A stretch of 64,000 nt of DNA from Paraburkholderia phosphatilytica (GTDB lineage Bacteria; Pseudomonadota; Gammaproteobacteria; Burkholderiales; Burkholderiaceae): positions 62,001-126,000 of the forward strand of contig NZ_QQOA01000017.1 in the NCBI RefSeq assembly GCF_003443895.1. The letters are read 5' to 3'. The position numbers and the translations under genes are program-made. Of this stretch, positions 1 through 8,308 are shown one piece after another. Below the pieces are notes generated by a model. The model did no database searches. It was not told where the DNA came from and saw only the letters and a list, made by a program, of their open reading frames with translations. Each line of letters begins with the position of its first letter. Within the stretch, counting starts at the first letter, position 1.

Positions 1-1551
1 CGCTATCTGCCGCTACACGACGCCGCGCGGCTCGCGAGCGCGCTGTTCGCCGCGCTGACGCTCGCATGCGCCGTCCGCGTCACGCGTCGCGCGACCGGCG
101 CCACAAGCTGGCTCGATCTGCGCGTGCTGGGCGCCGCAGCGCTATTCGCGGGCTCGCTCGTCGTCGTGAAGCACGCGCACGACATGATGACCGACGTCGC
201 GCTGATGGCCGGCGCCGCGCTTGGCTTCTGCGGTCTGTACGAACTCGTCGATGCATCGCTGCGCGCCGATACGCGTGCCGATACGCGTCCGGCCGCGCGT
301 GCAGGCGCGCATTCAGCCGATACCCGCGACGCCGACCTCGCCGCGTTGATGTTCGGCGCGGGCGTCGGCATCGCGCTGATGACGAAGGGGCTGTTCGTGC
401 CGCTGGTGTTCGGCGCGACGACCTGCGCGGTGCTGATTGCCTACCCCGCCTGCCGCAGCCGCGCGTTCGGCCGCTCGCTTGCGCTGGCTGCGCTCGCGTG
501 CGCGCCGTTCGCGCTGATCTGGCCGCTGTGCTTCTTCCTGCGCTCGGAGGCGCTCTTCAAGGTCTGGTTCTGGGACAACAACGTCGGACGCTTCTTCGGT
601 TTCTCGGTGCCCGAACTCGGCTCCGGCAACGACAGCCATCTGTTCGCGGTGCGCTCGCTGATGACGGTCGGTTTTCCGGTGAGCCCGCTCGCGCTCGTCG
701 CGTTGATCGCCGCGCTCGCACCGGCCCGGAGCCGCGCGGACTTCTGGCGCCGGCTCAGCGCGCCGCAGGTCCTGCTGCCCACGCTGTTCGCAGGCATCGG
801 CGTTGCGGTGCTCGAGATGTCGGCGACCGTGCGCGAACTGTACGTACTGCCATTCATCGCGCCGCTCGCCGTGCTGGCGGTACTTGGCGTGCCGCGCCTG
901 CCGCAGCGATTGCACACGGCGTGGGACCTCGTGAGCCGCGTGCTGTTCGGCGTGCTGGTCGTGCTCGCATGGGTAATCTGGGCGACCGTCACCCAGCCCG
1001 TGTCGAAACATGCGCCCTTGCATGTGCTCGGGCGCTGGCTGCCGCTCGACTGGGTGATGCCGATCCATCCGGTGCTGATCGTCGCCGCGCTCGCACTGAC
1101 GATTGGCTGGCTGTGGTTGCTGCCCACGCTGCGTCACGCAGGCATCTGGCGCGGCGCGCTCAGCTGGTGTCTGGGCGCGATCGTCGCGTGGGGCCTTGTC
1201 AGCACGCTGCTGCTGCCGTGGCTCGACATCGCGAAGAGCTATCGCTCGGTGTTCGACGATCTCTCGCGCCATCTCGCCGTCGACTGGAACAACGGCGACT
1301 GCATGGCCAGCATCGATCTCGGCGAATCCGAAGCGCCGATGCTCTACTACTTCACCGGCGTGCTGCACCAGCCGATCCTGAATGCCGCCGACACCGCGTG
1401 CACGTGGCTCATCGTCGGCGGCCGCCGCGACGACGCGAAATCTCCCGGCGATGGCTGGCGGCTGTACTGGTCCGGCGCGCGCCCCGGCGATACGGACGAG
1501 CTGCTGCGTGTATTCGTGAGAACGCCTGACGGAACGCCGCCAATGCCGTGA
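1..1551 (+). CDS. GT39/ArnT-like membrane glycosyltransferase, C-terminal part
   Basis: The gene runs in from the left edge: frame 1 is open from base 1 and ends with TGA at 1549-1551, giving 516 visible residues without a start. The protein is a chain of hydrophobic segments alternating with Arg-rich loops, followed by a soluble C-terminal stretch of about 100 residues. This is the layout of the dolichyl-phosphate-mannose mannosyltransferase/ArnT family (GT39/GT83), which transfer sugars from polyprenyl-phosphate donors on the periplasmic side of the inner membrane. The N-terminal acidic motif that defines catalysis is outside the window, so donor and acceptor cannot be named. An antisense open frame of similar length is a codon-bias shadow. 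Confidence 0.75.
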   Translation, partial: RYLPLHDAARLASALFAALTLACAVRVTRRATGATSWLDLRVLGAAALFAGSLVVVKHAHDMMTDVALMAGAALGFCGLYELVDASLRADTRADTRPAARAGAHSADTRDADLAALMFGAGVGIALMTKGLFVPLVFGATTCAVLIAYPACRSRAFGRSLALAALACAPFALIWPLCFFLRSEALFKVWFWDNNVGRFFGFSVPELGSGNDSHLFAVRSLMTVGFPVSPLALVALIAALAPARSRADFWRRLSAPQVLLPTLFAGIGVAVLEMSATVRELYVLPFIAPLAVLAVLGVPRLPQRLHTAWDLVSRVLFGVLVVLAWVIWATVTQPVSKHAPLHVLGRWLPLDWVMPIHPVLIVAALALTIGWLWLLPTLRHAGIWRGALSWCLGAIVAWGLVSTLLLPWLDIAKSYRSVFDDLSRHLAVDWNNGDCMASIDLGESEAPMLYYFTGVLHQPILNAADTACTWLIVGGRRDDAKSPGDGWRLYWSGARPGDTDELLRVFVRTPDGTPPMP

Positions 1552-1581
1552 AGGCAAACTGAACCTGAACCGGGCGAGCGC

Positions 1582-2196
1582 TCAGAATGACGACCACGGC
1601 TCCTTCAGAAACGCAATCTCTTCGTCCGTGGACGCGCGACCCAGTACCGCATTGCGATGCGGAAAACGCCCGAAGCGCTCGACGATTTCCGCGTGACGTT
1701 CCGCATGACGTGCGTACTCCTGATTGCCCGTTTCGCGCACGAATTCGCGCTGCAGCCGCAACGATTCGCGCTGGTCGTCGACCCGCTCGCTGTGCTCGAA
1801 CGGCAGATACACGAACGCGCGATGTTGGGCCGTCGGTAGCCGCCGGTCCGCGCCGCTCGCCACCATCCGACGTGCGACCTGCACGGCCTTCCCGTCGCAC
1901 GCGAACGCCTGTGGCGAGCCGCGGCGACAGTTGCGCGGCAACTGGTCGAGCACGATCACGAGTGCGAGCGCGCCTTCCGGCGTCGCCATCCAGTGATCGA
2001 GTTCTCCGCGCGCGGCTTCGTCGATCCACGCGCCGAAGCGCTCGCGCAGATGCGCATCGAACGCATCGTCGCGCTTGAACCAGCGCTTGCGGGCCGTGCC
2101 GAATTCCGCCGAACCCGGCACGCCGAACCATTCGTCGAGCACGGCCTGCGCGCGTGGATCGACGGCGCTCGCAGCGGGCGGCGCGTCGTGGCTCAT
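1582..2196 (-). CDS. DUF924 family protein
   Basis: A 204-residue protein starting MSHDAPP and ending KEPWSSF. The features DEWFG near the start, LVIVLDQLPRN in the middle and FVYLPFEHSE later are typical of the DUF924 (COG3803) family, an all-helical TPR-like fold of unknown function. The start was chosen at the ATG that overlaps the stop of the upstream alanyl-tRNA editing gene as ATGA (2193-2196). The frame stays open much further upstream, but that part overlaps the neighbour completely. Translational coupling to the editing gene suggests co-expression but does not reveal a role. Confidence 0.85.
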   Translation of the reverse strand: MSHDAPPAASAVDPRAQAVLDEWFGVPGSAEFGTARKRWFKRDDAFDAHLRERFGAWIDEAARGELDHWMATPEGALALVIVLDQLPRNCRRGSPQAFACDGKAVQVARRMVASGADRRLPTAQHRAFVYLPFEHSERVDDQRESLRLQREFVRETGNQEYARHAERHAEIVERFGRFPHRNAVLGRASTDEEIAFLKEPWSSF

Positions 2197-2924
2197 ACGA
2201 ACTCCAGCACCAGGCGCCGCGTGCGCGCGCTCTTCTTCTCGAGCTTCGCGACACGCAGCGCACCGATCTCCCGCGTATTGCGCACATGCGTGCCGCCGCA
2301 CGGCTGCAGATCGACGCCGTCGATCTTCAGGAGCCGCACGCGGCCCAGCCCCATCGGCGGCTTCACGCTCATCGTGCGGACGAGTTCGGGGCGCGCGCTC
2401 ATCTCTTCGTCGGTGATCCACTCGGTTGCGACGCCGTGCGCGCCGCCGACGAGTTCCGCGAGTCGCGCCTCCACCCGCTCGCGCTCGATCGGCTCGACGG
2501 TTGCGAAATCCAGCCGCGCGTAGTCGACGGTGATGCTGCAGCCGTCGACCGGATACGGCAGCACCGCGCACATCAGATGGCTCGCGGTATGCAGACGCAT
2601 GTGACGGTAGCGCCGCTCCCAGTCGATCTGCGCGTGCACGCGTTCGCCCACCGCGAGCCGCGCGACGAGCGCATCCTGCCCGGGCGCGGGCACATGCACC
2701 GCGTCGTCCGGCGTCGCGCCTTCGAATTTTGCTTTACGGGTGTCGGCGATCACGATGCGCGTGCCGTCGGCAAGCGTCAGCACGCCAGTGTCGCCGGCCT
2801 GCCCGCCACCGAGCGGATAGAACACGGTCTGGTCGAGCTGGATGCCGTGTTCGTCGAGCGCGACGATGGTCGCGTCGCAGTGCTGCAGATAAGCATCTTC
2901 CCGGAACAGTGCGCGAGTGGTCAT
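2193..2924 (-). CDS. Alanyl-tRNA editing protein, AlaX type
   Basis: A 243-residue stand-alone homologue of the AlaRS editing domain, expected to hydrolyse Ser-tRNA(Ala) or Gly-tRNA(Ala) in the cytoplasm. The zinc and catalytic ligands are visible: His112 and His116 in LHTASHL, then Cys209 and His213 in CGGTH. The N-terminal beta-barrel (residues 1-100) contains the FYPLGGGQAGD signature. The length fits AlaX-M/L forms, which lack the aminoacylation domain. The ATG at 2924 is preceded by GGAGCC. Its stop overlaps the following DUF924 start. Confidence 0.9.
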   Translation of the reverse strand: MTTRALFREDAYLQHCDATIVALDEHGIQLDQTVFYPLGGGQAGDTGVLTLADGTRIVIADTRKAKFEGATPDDAVHVPAPGQDALVARLAVGERVHAQIDWERRYRHMRLHTASHLMCAVLPYPVDGCSITVDYARLDFATVEPIERERVEARLAELVGGAHGVATEWITDEEMSARPELVRTMSVKPPMGLGRVRLLKIDGVDLQPCGGTHVRNTREIGALRVAKLEKKSARTRRLVLEFV

Positions 2925-3073
2925 CGGGGCTCCTGACGGTTCAGCGAAGGCCCATTATGCCCAGCGCCTGCACGCGCCGGAAGCTGGCCGGACGGCCAAC
3001 GCGAAAGCGCGCGCACCGGACTGTACCGGCGCAGTTGCCGGGCCAGTGAAGCCCTGACATCGGTGCGGATCAA

Positions 3074-3514
3074 TCAGCCCGGCCGGTTGCGCATCCAGTC
3101 CGCGGTATCGAAGAACGAATGCAGCAGCCGTTCGCGTAGCGGCTCGGCAAGGCTCACGTCTTCCATCGCCCATGCCATGCAGCGCAGCCACTGGTCGCGC
3201 TCGCTGGAAGCGATCGAAAACGGCAGATGGCGCGCCCGCAGCCGCGGATGTCCGAAGCGGCTGATGTAGTGATCGGGGCCGCCGAGCCAGCCGCACAGGA
3301 ACCAGAACAGCTTGTCGCGCGAGCCGTCGAGCGTCGGCGGATGCAGCGCGCGGATGCCAGCGAAGTCCGGCTCGAGATCCATCAGATCGTAGAAACGGTC
3401 GACGATTTCGCGCACGCGCGCTTCGCCGCCCACCAGTTCGAACGCGGTGGGCTGTTGCGGCGACTCGCCGGTGGGGTCGTCGGAGGAGGAAACGGTTTCG
3501 GTTGAATCGGACAT
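3074..3514 (-). CDS. Group II truncated haemoglobin (TrHbO-like)
   Basis: A 146-residue globin. After an acidic disordered leader of about 22 residues comes a 2-over-2 globin core with FYDLMDLEPDF, then FWFLCGWLGGP, then the haem-contact signature HP-LR-RH-PF (residues 89-98) carrying the proximal His, and a Trp in the G helix (DQWLRC, W109). These are group II truncated haemoglobin hallmarks. Such proteins bind O2 and detoxify NO or peroxide in the cytoplasm. The gene stands alone between AlaX and the FtsX-like permease, all on the minus strand. Confidence 0.9.
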   Translation of the reverse strand: MSDSTETVSSSDDPTGESPQQPTAFELVGGEARVREIVDRFYDLMDLEPDFAGIRALHPPTLDGSRDKLFWFLCGWLGGPDHYISRFGHPRLRARHLPFSIASSERDQWLRCMAWAMEDVSLAEPLRERLLHSFFDTADWMRNRPG

Positions 3515-3572
3515 ACGGATTGGCAGCTTCAGGTTCTACGATATCGGGTTCTACGATTTCGGCGCGCGCATG

Positions 3573-6221
3573 CTACGCGTCGCGTAACGACTGCAACGCG
3601 GGCCGCGCGAGCACATGGCGCAGGCTCAGCCAGCCGCTCACGCCCGCGCATGCAATGCCGGACGCGACGCCCGCCGGCAACAGCCACGGATTGAACGACA
3701 GATGGAACTGGAACACATGCACTGCGAGCTGCCAGCCGACCACCTGCGCGCCGATCGCGGCGAGCAGCCCTGACAGCGCGCCGACCGCGACGAACTCAGC
3801 GAACTGCACCGCCCGCACCTGCCGGTGCGACGCGCCGAGCGCGCGCAGCAGCGCGGATTCTCGCATACGCTCATCGCGCGTGCCGGCGAGCGCCGCGTAC
3901 AGCACCAGCACGCCCGCCGCGAGCGTGAACAGGAACAGGAACTGCACCGCGCCGATCACCTGCGAGAGCACCCGCTGGATCTGCGCGAGGATCGGCGCGA
4001 TATCGATCGCGGTGAGGTTCGGGTAGCGCGCGATCAGCGCGTCGGTGTCCGCATGCTGCGACGGAGAAACGTGGAAGCTCGTGACGAAGGTCGCCGGGAA
4101 ATCGTGCAGCGCGGCGGGCGGCATCAGCACGAAGAAGTTGACCTTGAACGAGCCCCAGTCGAGCTTGCGCACGCTCGTCACCGGCGCGTCCACCTGCAGG
4201 CCCGTGACGTCGAAGCGCAGCGTATCGCCCACCTTCACGTTGATCAGCTTCGCGAGGCCCTGCTCGATCGAGATCTGCGGCTCGGTCGTTTCGCCGAACC
4301 ACTTGCCTGAGGCGATGCGGTTGTCGTCGGGCAGCTCCGTCGTGTACGACAGGTTGAATTCGCGGTCCACCAGCCTCCGCGCGTCTTCGCTCTTGTAGTC
4401 GTCCGGATTGACCGGCTTGCCGTTGATCGCGATCAGGCGCCCACGCACCATCGGCTCCAGCGCGACGTCCGGCTGACCGTGCGTTTTCAGATACTGCATC
4501 ACGGCATCGTGCTGATCCGGCTGGATGTCGATGATGAACTCGTTCGGCGCATCGGGCGGCGTGGAGCGGCGCCAGCCGTCGATCAGGTCGTTGCGCGTCA
4601 TCGCGATCAGCAGCAGGCACATCAGCCCGATGCCAAGCGCCGTGATCTGCAATGCGCTCGATCCCGCGCGCCGCTCCAGCGACGCGAACGCGTAACGCCA
4701 GCCGATCGTCGCATTCACGCGCTCGCTGCGCGCGACCCCGGCGCCCACCCACAGGCCGAGCCGCGAGATCGCGGCGATCAGCAGCATGCCGCCGCCGAAG
4801 CCGCCCGCGACGATGCCGCCCAGCTTCAGCTCGCCCGCCGCCAGAATCAGCAAACCAGCAAACAGCACGATGCCGAGTGCGTACGCGGCCCACGCCGTGC
4901 GCCCCGCCTCGCCCCACTCGCGGCGCAGCACGCGCACCGGCGGCACCTGGGTCAGCGGCAACAACGGCGGCAGCGCGAAGCCCAGCAGCAGCACGAGCCC
5001 CGCGCCGATGCCCTGCAGCGCCGGCCACACCGTGGGCAGCGGCAATTCGACATCGACGAGACTGCCGAGCCAGCTCAGCAACACGAGATGGCCGCCGAAG
5101 CCGAGCACGATCCCGACGAGACCGCCGATCACGCCGAGCGCGACGAATTCCAGCGTGAATAGCGCGCGCAGCGTGCGTTGGCTGACGCCCAGGCACCGCA
5201 TCGCCGCGCAGCCATCGAGATGTCGCCGCATGTAGCGGTGCGCGCCCATCGCGATCGCGACCGCGGCGAGGAGCGCCGTCAGCAGCGATACCAGCGTCAG
5301 GAAATGGTGCGCGCGCTGCAGCGTCTCGCGCACCTGCGGCTGGCCGTCCTGCAGCGACTCCAGCGCCACGCCGCGCATCTTGCCGCCATCCACCTGCGCG
5401 TGAGCGAACTGCGCGAACTGCGCGTCCGCCTGATCGGTGCCCGCCACCAGCAGGCGGTACGTGACGCGGCTGCCGTACGTGATGAGCCCGGTCGACGCCA
5501 TCTCGTCCGCGCGCATCATCAGGCGCGGCGAGAAATTCACGAACGAGAAGCCGCGGTCCAGTTCGCGGGTGATCATCGCGGCGATCCGGAAGGTGCGCGA
5601 ACCGACCCGCACCTCGTCGCCCACCTTGAGCTTCAGCGCGTCGAGCAGTTCGTCGTCCACCCAGACCGTGCCGGGCGCGGGGATCGCGTCCGCCTGACGA
5701 TCGGGCGCATTCGGCGCCGACGTAATGCGCAGCGCGCCGCGTAGCGGATAGTCGGATGACACGGCCTTGATCGCCGCCAGCCGCGAGATCGACGGGCCGC
5801 CCGCCTGCGTCGCGACCGAGCCCACCATGCTCGGGAAGATCGCGGTGGTCGCCGTGCGCAGGCCAAGCGCTTTCGCCTTGTCGCCGAACACCGGGTCGAC
5901 CGGATGATCCGCGCGCACGATGAAATCGGCGGCGATCATCTTGCGGCCGTCGCGGTCGAGCCCCTGGTTCATCCGGCTCGCAAGGAAACCCACGCTCGAC
6001 AGCGCCGCGACCGCGAGCACCAGCGCGAGCAGCAGCATCGTCAGCTCGCCCGCGCGCCAGTCGCGCGCGGTCATCCGCAGCGCCTGGTGCAGCAGGTCAT
6101 GCAGCGAGAAGTGATGGGTCGCGGTGGCAGCCGGCGCGCGCGTGACGGGCTGCGCCGGCGTGGCGGAGGAAGACGCCGGGCGGCGCGCACCGGCGGAATC
6201 GTTCAGACGGGAATCGCTCAA
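3573..6221 (-). CDS. Large FtsX-like ABC transporter permease (YbbP/COG3127 type)
   Basis: An 882-residue inner-membrane protein with one transmembrane helix near residues 57-75, a large periplasmic domain, a cluster of helices near 305-475, a second periplasmic domain, and a final three-helix FtsX domain near 750-870. This is the two-module architecture of COG3127 (E. coli YbbP), the permease of an ABC exporter-like machine linked to lipoprotein or esterase release. The best start is a TTG at 6221 with GAGG upstream; the next ATG lies inside the first helix region. The usual YbbA-type ATPase gene is not adjacent. Neighbours run in the same direction. Confidence 0.8.
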   Translation of the reverse strand: MSDSRLNDSAGARRPASSSATPAQPVTRAPAATATHHFSLHDLLHQALRMTARDWRAGELTMLLLALVLAVAALSSVGFLASRMNQGLDRDGRKMIAADFIVRADHPVDPVFGDKAKALGLRTATTAIFPSMVGSVATQAGGPSISRLAAIKAVSSDYPLRGALRITSAPNAPDRQADAIPAPGTVWVDDELLDALKLKVGDEVRVGSRTFRIAAMITRELDRGFSFVNFSPRLMMRADEMASTGLITYGSRVTYRLLVAGTDQADAQFAQFAHAQVDGGKMRGVALESLQDGQPQVRETLQRAHHFLTLVSLLTALLAAVAIAMGAHRYMRRHLDGCAAMRCLGVSQRTLRALFTLEFVALGVIGGLVGIVLGFGGHLVLLSWLGSLVDVELPLPTVWPALQGIGAGLVLLLGFALPPLLPLTQVPPVRVLRREWGEAGRTAWAAYALGIVLFAGLLILAAGELKLGGIVAGGFGGGMLLIAAISRLGLWVGAGVARSERVNATIGWRYAFASLERRAGSSALQITALGIGLMCLLLIAMTRNDLIDGWRRSTPPDAPNEFIIDIQPDQHDAVMQYLKTHGQPDVALEPMVRGRLIAINGKPVNPDDYKSEDARRLVDREFNLSYTTELPDDNRIASGKWFGETTEPQISIEQGLAKLINVKVGDTLRFDVTGLQVDAPVTSVRKLDWGSFKVNFFVLMPPAALHDFPATFVTSFHVSPSQHADTDALIARYPNLTAIDIAPILAQIQRVLSQVIGAVQFLFLFTLAAGVLVLYAALAGTRDERMRESALLRALGASHRQVRAVQFAEFVAVGALSGLLAAIGAQVVGWQLAVHVFQFHLSFNPWLLPAGVASGIACAGVSGWLSLRHVLARPALQSLRDA

Positions 6222-6314
6222 TCGTGAGGGCCTCGCGTGAGTGCCTCGTGTCGGAGGGCGCGACGTGACGCAAGCGGCGCGCGGTACGGCGGCTGCGCGC
6301 CAGGGCTCGGTCAG

Positions 6315-6932
6315 TCAGTCGTGCCGGCCCCGCAGCGAACCGAAGCGGGTGACCATATGCGTCGCCATGCCGCGAAAGCCGCCCTGCACGCCGCGCCACA
6401 GACGCGGCAACGCCCAGCTCGCGAGCACGAGAAAGCCGACCAGCAGCAGCAGGAACAACACCGGCACAAACAGCGCGAGCAATAAACCGACCACGACGAG
6501 GCCATCTTCCGCCGTCGACGTGACCACGTTCGAAACGGGTTCCGGCGACAGGTTGATCAGCGCGCGCGTGCCCGCCTTCGCGAGATGCGCGGTGCCGGCG
6601 AGCGTGCCGCCCGCTAGCGCGGCGATCGTCATCAGCGCCGGGTCCGCATGGCCAAGCGCGCCGACGGCGAGCACGGCGCCGGCCGGAATGCGGATGAACG
6701 TATGAACGGCGTCCCACAGCGAATCGAACGCGGGGATCTTGTCGGCGAGAAATTCGGTGACGGTGAGGATCGCGGCCGCGCCGATGACCCACGGCGAAGC
6801 CAGCACGGACAGCGTATCCGGCAGATGGACGATACCGGCGCGATCGAGCACGCCCGCGAGCAGCACGGTCAGATACAGCCGCAGCCCGCTTCCCCAGGCC
6901 AGACCTGCCGCGAGTGAAAGGGGTTCAAGCAT
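6315..6932 (-). CDS. DUF4126 membrane protein
   Basis: A 205-residue hydrophobic protein starting MLEPLSLAAGLAWGSGLRLY, with about five membrane segments and the ADKIPAFDSLWDAVHTFIR motif typical of DUF4126. Function is unknown. An ATG 21 bases further upstream (6953) is possible, but the ATG at 6932 sits directly behind a GGAGGAG ribosome site and is preferred. A perfect TATAAT lies about 95 bp upstream. Confidence 0.8.
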   Translation of the reverse strand: MLEPLSLAAGLAWGSGLRLYLTVLLAGVLDRAGIVHLPDTLSVLASPWVIGAAAILTVTEFLADKIPAFDSLWDAVHTFIRIPAGAVLAVGALGHADPALMTIAALAGGTLAGTAHLAKAGTRALINLSPEPVSNVVTSTAEDGLVVVGLLLALFVPVLFLLLLVGFLVLASWALPRLWRGVQGGFRGMATHMVTRFGSLRGRHD

Positions 6933-7026
6933 GGTCTCCTCCTGGCGCGGCACCTTTGGCGATGCCAGCGCTCGACTCAGCCGTTCCTTCGCAAACGGCT
7001 ATGCCGCACTGCGAGGGATTCACCCC

Positions 7027-7032
7027 ATTATA
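7027..7032 (-). promoter_or_regulatory. Candidate -10 box for the DUF4126 gene
   Basis: The minus strand reads TATAAT here, a perfect sigma-70 -10 element in otherwise GC-rich DNA, with transcription heading toward the start at 6932. The matching -35 (around ACCCCG) is poor, so activity is inferred. Confidence 0.4.
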
Positions 7033-7136
7033 GCCACGAAGAATTCGGGGTCGCCGCGCCGCGTGCGCACGCGCCGTGGGCTGTACGCAACGGTTGCGTG
7101 CGATCGTTCACACGCGGCCGCGCGCCGGCGCGACGT

Positions 7137-7457
7137 TCAATGCCCGGACGACAGCTTGAGCCCGATCAGGCCGACGATGATCAGCGCCGCGCTCGCAACC
7201 CGCGCCACCGTCACCGCCTCGCCCAGCATCACGATGCCGAACACGAACGCGCCGACGGCGCCGATGCCCGTCCATACCGCGTACGCGGTGCCGAGCGGCA
7301 GCTGGCGCATCGCGAGCGCGAGCAGCACGAAACTGCCGAGCGCAGTCACGATGGTGAACGCGGACGGCCAGAAACGGGTGAAGCCTTCGGAAGTCTTGAG
7401 GCCCGCGGCCCACGCGACCTCGAGCAGACCAGCGATCAGAAGCAGAATCCAGGACAT
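7137..7457 (-). CDS. gdx: SMR-family guanidinium exporter (Gdx/SugE)
   Basis: A 106-residue four-helix small multidrug resistance protein. Glu13 in LLEVAWA is the membrane-embedded proton/substrate-coupling residue. The segment GTAYAVWTGIGAVG and the C-terminal LIIVGLIGLKL are typical of the SugE/Gdx branch, which exports guanidinium in exchange for protons, rather than of EmrE multidrug pumps. The start at 7457 (MSWILLL) was chosen by homology. An open extension upstream would run through two hairpins that match a guanidine-II riboswitch, which independently supports guanidinium as substrate. It works as a dual-topology or antiparallel dimer in the inner membrane. Confidence 0.92.
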   Translation of the reverse strand: MSWILLLIAGLLEVAWAAGLKTSEGFTRFWPSAFTIVTALGSFVLLALAMRQLPLGTAYAVWTGIGAVGAFVFGIVMLGEAVTVARVASAALIIVGLIGLKLSSGH

Positions 7458-7472
7458 GACGGCCTCGGATAA

Positions 7473-7517
7473 GTGGGGTCGTCCCCGGTTCGACGGAATC
7501 CGTAAGGTCGTCCTTAC
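7473..7517 (-). promoter_or_regulatory. Guanidine-II (mini-ykkC) riboswitch ahead of gdx
   Basis: On the minus strand two hairpins occur in tandem: GTAAGG-ACGA-CCTTAC (7502-7517) and GGGG-ACGA-CCCC (7475-7486). Both carry the ACGR tetraloop that defines the mini-ykkC/guanidine-II class, and the second stem lies about 18 bases before the gdx start, close to the ribosome site. In this class guanidinium bridges the two loops and exposes the ribosome site, switching translation on. Spacing, loops and downstream gene all agree. Confidence 0.85.
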
Positions 7518-7609
7518 AGATCCGTAAATCATATCAAACCGGCTGCTGTGTCCCTGCTTGCCTTGGGCCGCGTCGTGTCAGTGCCGTGTGCCCGCGTCCG
7601 CCGTCGGCA

Positions 7610-8308
7610 TCAACCCGTGCCGATCAGCCGGTAGCCCACGCCCGTCTCGGTCAGGATGTGCTCGGGCTGCGCGGGGTCGCGCTCCAGTTTCTGCCGCAGA
7701 TGCGCCATGTAGATGCGCAGATAGTGGTGACTCTCGACGTGCGACGGCCCCCACACATCGCGCAGCAGTTGCCGGTGCGTGAGCACCCGGCCGGCGTGGC
7801 GCACGAGCGTGGCGAGCAGCCGGTATTCGATCGGCGTCAGATGGACGGTCGCGCCTTCGCGCGTGACCTGGCGCAGGCCGAGGTCGACGGTCACCGCGCC
7901 GAAGCGCACCACCGCCGATTCGCTCGCGCCGCCCTGATTGCGGCGCCGCAGATGCGCGCGAATCCGCGCGAGCAGCTCCGACACGCCGAATGGCTTGGTC
8001 AGGTAGTCGTCCGCGCCGGCGTCGAGCGCGGCAACCTTCTCGCTTTCCTGGGTGCGCGCGGACAGCACGATCACCGGCAGCTCGCTCCAGCCGCGCAGCT
8101 CGCGGATCACGTCGAGACCATCGGTATCGGGCAGGCCGAGATCGACGATCACGAGATCGGGCTTGCGGGTGGCGGCTTCGACGAGCCCCTGCTTGCCGGT
8201 CTCCGCGTCGTGCACGGTGATGCCCTCGCTTTCCAGCGACGCCCGCACGAAACGCCGGATCTGCTTTTCGTCTTCGATCAGAACGACGGTGACGCCTGGA
8301 TCACTCAT
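7610..8308 (-). CDS. kdpE: Response regulator KdpE
   Basis: A 232-residue OmpR-type regulator. The receiver domain has the acidic pocket near residues 12-13, the phospho-acceptor Asp56 (VIVDLGLPD) and the conserved Lys in LTKPF. The winged-helix effector domain fills residues 130-228. The ATG at 8308 overlaps the last eight bases of kdpD (ATGAGTGA), so the pair is co-translated. KdpE activates the kdp structural operon under potassium limitation or osmotic stress. The frame remains open upstream inside kdpD, but that extension has no family similarity. Confidence 0.93.
   Translation of the reverse strand: MSDPGVTVVLIEDEKQIRRFVRASLESEGITVHDAETGKQGLVEAATRKPDLVIVDLGLPDTDGLDVIRELRGWSELPVIVLSARTQESEKVAALDAGADDYLTKPFGVSELLARIRAHLRRRNQGGASESAVVRFGAVTVDLGLRQVTREGATVHLTPIEYRLLATLVRHAGRVLTHRQLLRDVWGPSHVESHHYLRIYMAHLRQKLERDPAQPEHILTETGVGYRLIGTG

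Noticed and set aside
66..1529. Long plus-strand frame parallel to the membrane glycosyltransferase
   Set aside because: Arg-rich composition without domains, fully overlapping a well-supported membrane protein; a high-GC codon shadow.
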